64,000 nt of DNA from Saprospiraceae bacterium (GTDB lineage: Bacteria; Bacteroidota; Bacteroidia; Chitinophagales; Saprospiraceae): NCBI GenBank assembly GCA_020628645.1, contig JAHDES010000006.1:89762-153761 (forward strand), written 5' to 3'. Below are positions 60,031 to 64,000 of this stretch, in pieces. The number at the start of each line of letters is the position of its first letter. The first letter of the stretch is position 1. A program made the position numbers and the translations under genes. The notes beneath the pieces were generated by a model. That model was not told the DNA's origin and made no database searches. It worked only from the letters and a program-made list of their open reading frames with translations.

Positions 60031-63000
60031 CTATGGATTTACAACCATTTTTTGAACAACAGAAGAAGAAGGATTTTTAATCGTTAAGAAATAAATTCCC
60101 TCTCCCAATTCACTTTGATCTAGTTTCAAACTATACAAGCCCGTCTGCTCAAAATCCTTTACTGCAATAGTACCCATCATTTTGAAATTAATATCTCGAA
60201 TTTCAATCACCACATCTTCTAAAGATGGAATTGAAAGTTCTAAAATCGCATGTGAACTATTAGGTTTCTTGAAGATATTGGATTTAAGCGTATTTTTTTC
60301 TACAAAAGGCTTAACAATAGTAGATTCATTCGATTGTAAGAATGCATTCATACCAGTAGAAGGAAGCAAATAAGCACTATTGGCACAAGCTTGTATTTCG
60401 GCTGTGAATTCAGCGCCAAGTGTCACTTCAAAATCAGGTGTAAGGTCGATATAATTTCCTGCTTGAAAAGTCACAACATTTGACGAAGGAACGATTCCAT
60501 CAGAAGAAATATAATCAATCACAGAATAAGTATCACTAGCTATTGTACCTGTAATATTTTCATTATCTCTACAAAGACAGAAATTGGTCGTTTCTGAGCT
60601 TCCAAATTCACCTCCACTTGCTAAAACAGCACCCGATGGATCGCTTAATGAATAAGACCCCACTCCGAATCCACAACAGATGCCATCTCCATAAGAATCA
60701 TAAATAGTCAAATCAAAACAGCCATCTCCAAGACAAAAACTTTCTATAATCGTTGCTCCTTGAGTAGAATATCCACCACCTTCATATAATTTATTACCAT
60801 CTGAATCTACGATATCCCAAGTTGTTTCACCAGGGTAATTATCTAATAGAATACTTAATTCTAAAAATTGACCTCCATTACACTGAACGAGTGTTGGCTC
60901 GGAAAAATTACAATCAGCATTATCCGTATCGAGTGTTTCCACTACGGTATCTTGATAATCCACAATAAATCCGACATAATAAGTGCCGATAGGCAAAGGA
61001 GGAGATAGGGTACTTACATCTGCTATAAAATCGAGTGGAGCAGTTGTGTTTCCTGCTACCAAACCAGACACAGCTAGTGATCCTATAAAAATATCAGCCG
61101 TTGTAAATGTTTGATCGGTAGATAAATAAAAGCCTATCTCAAAAGGCCCTGCATCAACTACGCCATTATTGATTACACTTAAATCTTGAATTTCTATTAT
61201 ATCTCCATTTATTGTTAGTATACCTGATTCATCACACCTCAAATTAGCATCTACAATACTTGGACAAAGTAGATCAGCCTCCCATACGCCTCGTCCGAAT
61301 GTTCCCACTCGTATTTTACCATAATTACAACCTATAACAATATCTTCTATAATGACATTGGGTAATCCTGTAAAACAAGGTATCCAATCCGTCATATTAC
61401 CATCAATATAGTACACACCCACATCCATTCCAAGGTATAAACCATCAGCACTTCCAGGGAGGTACTCAATGGTATTAGCAGGAATTTCAGGAAGACCGCT
61501 AGAATAGTTTGACCATGAAGTACCTCCATTTCCTGAATAATATACCCGATTTCCTCCAAATTCAGAATGGCACACCCATAGTCTGTCGGGATTAGTTGGA
61601 TCAATAGCTATATCCGTAATGAATAAACCTGGTAAGCCAGCGGAAATTGTTGACCAATTCGCTCCAGCATCTGTTGTTTTATAAAGAATACCATTATCTG
61701 ATACATAAATATAATTATTATCAGAAGGGGCTAATTTTAAAACATCAATTGTTCCTCCAGTAAAGGAAGATATAGCTGCCCAAGTATTCCCTCCATCTGT
61801 CGATTTTTGGACATTATTATAGCCTACATAAATGGTATTGGGGTCAAAAGGATCAAGTTCATAAGGTGTGACCCATGCACCAGATTCACCCACATCACTT
61901 GGGTTTAAAATATTGGAATAACTATTATAGTTATTCGTTGATTTATTGATGTTGCCCAGTTGAATAGCTCCATATTGAATATTATCATTTGAATAATCAA
62001 TGATACAATCCATACCATCCGCTCCCATAACATGGGTCCAAGTAGTAGAACCAGTGTATAAATTAGTACCATTGTCCTGAGAACCACCAATGATTTTGTT
62101 GGGCGAAGTAGTACTCATGGCAATTTCATAAAACTGCATAATAGCGATTCCATTCGTCAAATCCGTCCAATTTTCTCCAAAATCAGTACTTTTTGAAACG
62201 GCTCCATCACTTCCACAATACAAATTGCCACCAAAAAAAGCGAGATCGTGTATATCAGCATGTACATAACCAATGTTATTTGGGAATGTCCATTGAGATT
62301 GAATCGTCCAATTTGCGCCACCATCTTTCGAATTCCAAACATTGATTCCTCCAGAATACACATCATCTGCATTACTTGGATTAACAGCTAAAGCCAAATC
62401 ATACCAACTTTGACCCGAATTATCATCTCCTGCTGTTGCATAACCAAAGATATTGGGACTAGTCGATTGTGTAGTAAAATTTAGCCCTTGATCAGTAGAG
62501 CGATATAAACCATTATAGGTGCTACCTGAACTATTTCCTGCAATAGCATAAATCCAATCAGGTTCATCTGCTGAAACGGCTATTTTAAAGCGATTGATAT
62601 CCGCAGGAGCAGGTAAACCAGAAGTAATTTGAGTGAAGGTAGCTCCACCATTATTTGAACGGTAAAAACGATCACTAGCAGCATAAACAATTTCTGGATT
62701 CGTAGGATGAATTTCTACATCCTGCATCGAACCACTTTGAACATTATTCCAAGTGACACCTGCATCTGTAGTACGATATATTCCATTTGTAGTCGCAACA
62801 AAAAGAGTATTGGGATCGCTTTCATCTATAATGAGGCGACGGATATTATTGTTGGTCGATGTCCAATTTAAACCCGTAGTATTCCAAGTGAGTCCTCCAT
62901 CTGTTGATTTCATTACGCCTATACTATAGGTGTTTCCACCATCTCCATCTCCAGTACCAAGATAAACGATATTTGAATTGGTAGGATCAATAGCAATTCC

Positions 63001-63531
63001 TGATACCCCTAAAATAGGGAGGTTATCTGTGAGTGGTGTCCAAGTACTTCCTGCGTCGGTCGATTTCCAACATCCACCTGCGGGAACGCCGATATAGATC
63101 GTATTTGGGTTGTTTGGGTCTTCGACTACTACATTGACTCGACCATTTCCAGGATTCCAGCCAGTTCCATCTACCCAGTTTGTGGGCCCCACATTTGACC
63201 AAGTGAGTGCATTTTTTGCAAGCTCATCTTGTCGATCTTGATTAAATTTCTTGACTTTCTGGATTTCTTCCCAAAGGATACCACTATTAATAGGTCTACC
63301 ACTGGGATAGACACGGCGTTCCATAAAATATTCCCAACGTTTGAATTGCTTGAAGCCTTTACCTCTTTCATATTCTTGACCTTGCCATTCTTCATTAAAA
63401 GCAGCTTGGATTTTATAAAAATCTTCACCTTCTTCCATCATTTCGATCCATCGTTGGGCAGAAGAATATTGTGGGCTAAAGAGGAATACGAAGATCAGCC
63501 CAAAGAGATAAGGGAAAGTGTGTTTATTCAT
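60031..63531 (-). CDS. Ten-BNR sortilin/VPS10-like secreted protein, T9SS type A
   Basis: This protein of about 1166 residues is counted from ATG 63531 (MNKHTFPYLFGLIFVFLF, a clear signal peptide). The frame stays open to 63690, but that part runs through a repeat element and is not protein-like. Ten Asp-box/BNR motifs of the type KSTDAGSTW are spread over residues about 160-760, building a beta-propeller like sortilins and WCS/exo-sialidase relatives. A CARDB-like domain (about 790-890), a beta domain with CxxDG loops and the type A T9SS tail (GEGIYFLTIKNP near the end) follow. No hydrolase residues were identified. Confidence 0.88.
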   Translation of the reverse strand: MNKHTFPYLFGLIFVFLFSPQYSSAQRWIEMMEEGEDFYKIQAAFNEEWQGQEYERGKGFKQFKRWEYFMERRVYPSGRPINSGILWEEIQKVKKFNQDRQDELAKNALTWSNVGPTNWVDGTGWNPGNGRVNVVVEDPNNPNTIYIGVPAGGCWKSTDAGSTWTPLTDNLPILGVSGIAIDPTNSNIVYLGTGDGDGGNTYSIGVMKSTDGGLTWNTTGLNWTSTNNNIRRLIIDESDPNTLFVATTNGIYRTTDAGVTWNNVQSGSMQDVEIHPTNPEIVYAASDRFYRSNNGGATFTQITSGLPAPADINRFKIAVSADEPDWIYAIAGNSSGSTYNGLYRSTDQGLNFTTQSTSPNIFGYATAGDDNSGQSWYDLALAVNPSNADDVYSGGINVWNSKDGGANWTIQSQWTFPNNIGYVHADIHDLAFFGGNLYCGSDGAVSKSTDFGENWTDLTNGIAIMQFYEIAMSTTSPNKIIGGSQDNGTNLYTGSTTWTHVMGADGMDCIIDYSNDNIQYGAIQLGNINKSTNNYNSYSNILNPSDVGESGAWVTPYELDPFDPNTIYVGYNNVQKSTDGGNTWAAISSFTGGTIDVLKLAPSDNNYIYVSDNGILYKTTDAGANWSTISAGLPGLFITDIAIDPTNPDRLWVCHSEFGGNRVYYSGNGGTSWSNYSSGLPEIPANTIEYLPGSADGLYLGMDVGVYYIDGNMTDWIPCFTGLPNVIIEDIVIGCNYGKIRVGTFGRGVWEADLLCPSIVDANLRCDESGILTINGDIIEIQDLSVINNGVVDAGPFEIGFYLSTDQTFTTADIFIGSLAVSGLVAGNTTAPLDFIADVSTLSPPLPIGTYYVGFIVDYQDTVVETLDTDNADCNFSEPTLVQCNGGQFLELSILLDNYPGETTWDIVDSDGNKLYEGGGYSTQGATIIESFCLGDGCFDLTIYDSYGDGICCGFGVGSYSLSDPSGAVLASGGEFGSSETTNFCLCRDNENITGTIASDTYSVIDYISSDGIVPSSNVVTFQAGNYIDLTPDFEVTLGAEFTAEIQACANSAYLLPSTGMNAFLQSNESTIVKPFVEKNTLKSNIFKKPNSSHAILELSIPSLEDVVIEIRDINFKMMGTIAVKDFEQTGLYSLKLDQSELGEGIYFLTIKNPSSSVVQKMVVNP

Positions 63532-63561
63532 ATCGTAATGTTTATTGGTTAAAAAAATAAC

Positions 63562-63676
63562 GTTCTTAGACAAATTGTGTGGAATGAAAAATGTGACGGC
63601 TAGATTCCTGATAATTGTCGGGATGAGAGACAAGCGTTTTGAAATTCCATTGAAGTCACAATTTTTTTCTAAGAAC
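63562..63676 (+). repeat. MITE-like element, family R1 copy d
   Basis: Bounded by GTTCTTAGACAAATTGTG and TTTTCTAAGAAC, 115 bases long, in the same orientation as copy c. It lies 30 bases upstream of the sortilin-like start, within its probable promoter region. Confidence 0.8.
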
Positions 63677-63846
63677 CAAAAATAAATCACTACATGGGTT
63701 AAAAACTAATTAATGACAAGATACGATAATCTCACTAATATTGGTTAGTTTATTTTTTCATTCAAAAGAACTAATTATCAAAATGTCGGGTGATAGCGAA
63801 TGGATTTTTGTATTTTAAACTTATCTTGGAATAAATAAAAGTCGAT

Positions 63847-63975
63847 ATGGATTTAGCCAGTTGGAAAAAGAAAGGACAGTATTTCACCTATAAATCAAAT
63901 GCTATTTTCACTATAGATGAAGGAAAAGGAGAAAATCTATTATTGATCTATCTACTGAACGATAGATTTATTTAA
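63847..63975 (+). pseudogene. Truncated N-terminus of an alpha/beta hydrolase
   Basis: A 42-codon frame, MDLASWKKKGQYFTYKSN, then IFTIDEGKGENLLLI, resembles the first 35 residues of haloalkane-dehalogenase-like alpha/beta hydrolases, where LLLIHGFP would follow. Here the frame changes to YLLNDRFI and stops, so the oxyanion-hole motif and everything after it are missing. It is probably the remnant of a disrupted gene. The window ends 25 bases later, so a displaced remainder cannot be checked. Confidence 0.4.
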
Positions 63976-64000
63976 TATGTATTTTTTACGCTCCAGTAGC

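Noticed and set aside
63532..63690. Upstream extension of the sortilin-like gene
   Set aside because: The extension translates the R1 repeat element, and a perfect signal peptide begins at 63531.
1..64000. tRNA or rRNA genes
   Set aside because: Reading both strands I found no cloverleaf-like T-loop/acceptor combination or conserved rRNA segment; a tRNAscan-SE/Infernal run would settle this.

Overview
The window looks like a chromosome segment of a Bacteroidota bacterium, most likely from the Saprospiria (Saprospiraceae/Lewinellaceae-like). The grounds are: low GC; many very large secreted proteins ending in type IX secretion (T9SS) sorting domains of both the gliding-motility type (PNTFTPxxDGxND) and the short type A kind; PKD, dockerin-like and SprB-like repeats; few Shine-Dalgarno sites; and promoter candidates of the Bacteroidota type (-33 TTG / -7 TAnnTTTG). 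No tRNA, rRNA, CRISPR array, integrase or full-size transposase gene was seen.

Layout. 0-3 kb (minus strand): a two-gene polysaccharide-export ABC transporter, a START-like protein and a secreted M43 metalloprotease. 3.5-7.9 kb: a 1381-residue PKD adhesin whose stop codon directly abuts an acylphosphatase gene. 7.9-10.6 kb (minus): a diheme c-type protein and a parallel beta-helix protein, a known two-gene pair, here pushed apart by two small repeat elements. 10.7-20.6 kb (plus): a DUF2064 glycosyltransferase; tyrosine degradation genes (hppD, hmgA); four enzymes matching the lower part of the 2-aminomuconate (kynurenine/3-hydroxyanthranilate) route; a Dabb-domain lipoprotein; and an Nramp-like carrier without the usual metal-binding motif. 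Most gaps in this catabolic block hold an inverted-repeat element or, in one case, a small four-helix-bundle gene.

21-29 kb: a giant 20-repeat adhesin with a long leader, pgi and a YraN-family gene. 29.4-31.0 kb is the strangest part: an orphan 157-residue gene, then five alternating tandem hairpin modules, then a long inverted repeat with another element nested inside it, then a strong terminator. 31-42 kb: an alpha/beta hydrolase diverging from a PLP enzyme, a 1977-residue T9SS protein, a small basic secreted protein, and an operon of a BNR-like lipoprotein, a PNPOx-like flavoprotein and a membrane protein. 42-48 kb: a long RluA-family pseudouridine synthase, a repeat-rich gap, and a lipoprotein, membrane protein, histidine kinase and response regulator. 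48-55.8 kb (minus): a probable operon of three T9SS proteins with PKD, Kazal-like, SprB-like and dockerin/cohesin-like modules. 56-64 kb: a helical protein of unknown role, an Omp28-like thioredoxin-fold protein, a ten-BNR sortilin-like protein flanked by two copies of one repeat, and an alpha/beta-hydrolase N-terminal remnant.

The window therefore combines a cell-surface or secretome-rich chromosome with an aromatic amino acid catabolic block, and it is heavily seeded with at least six families of short, MITE-like inverted-repeat elements. The best candidate for something undescribed is the structured non-coding array at 29.93-31.03 kb. Paralogous modules there keep the same two-stem fold, with a purine-rich strand paired in the outer stem, despite sequence change.
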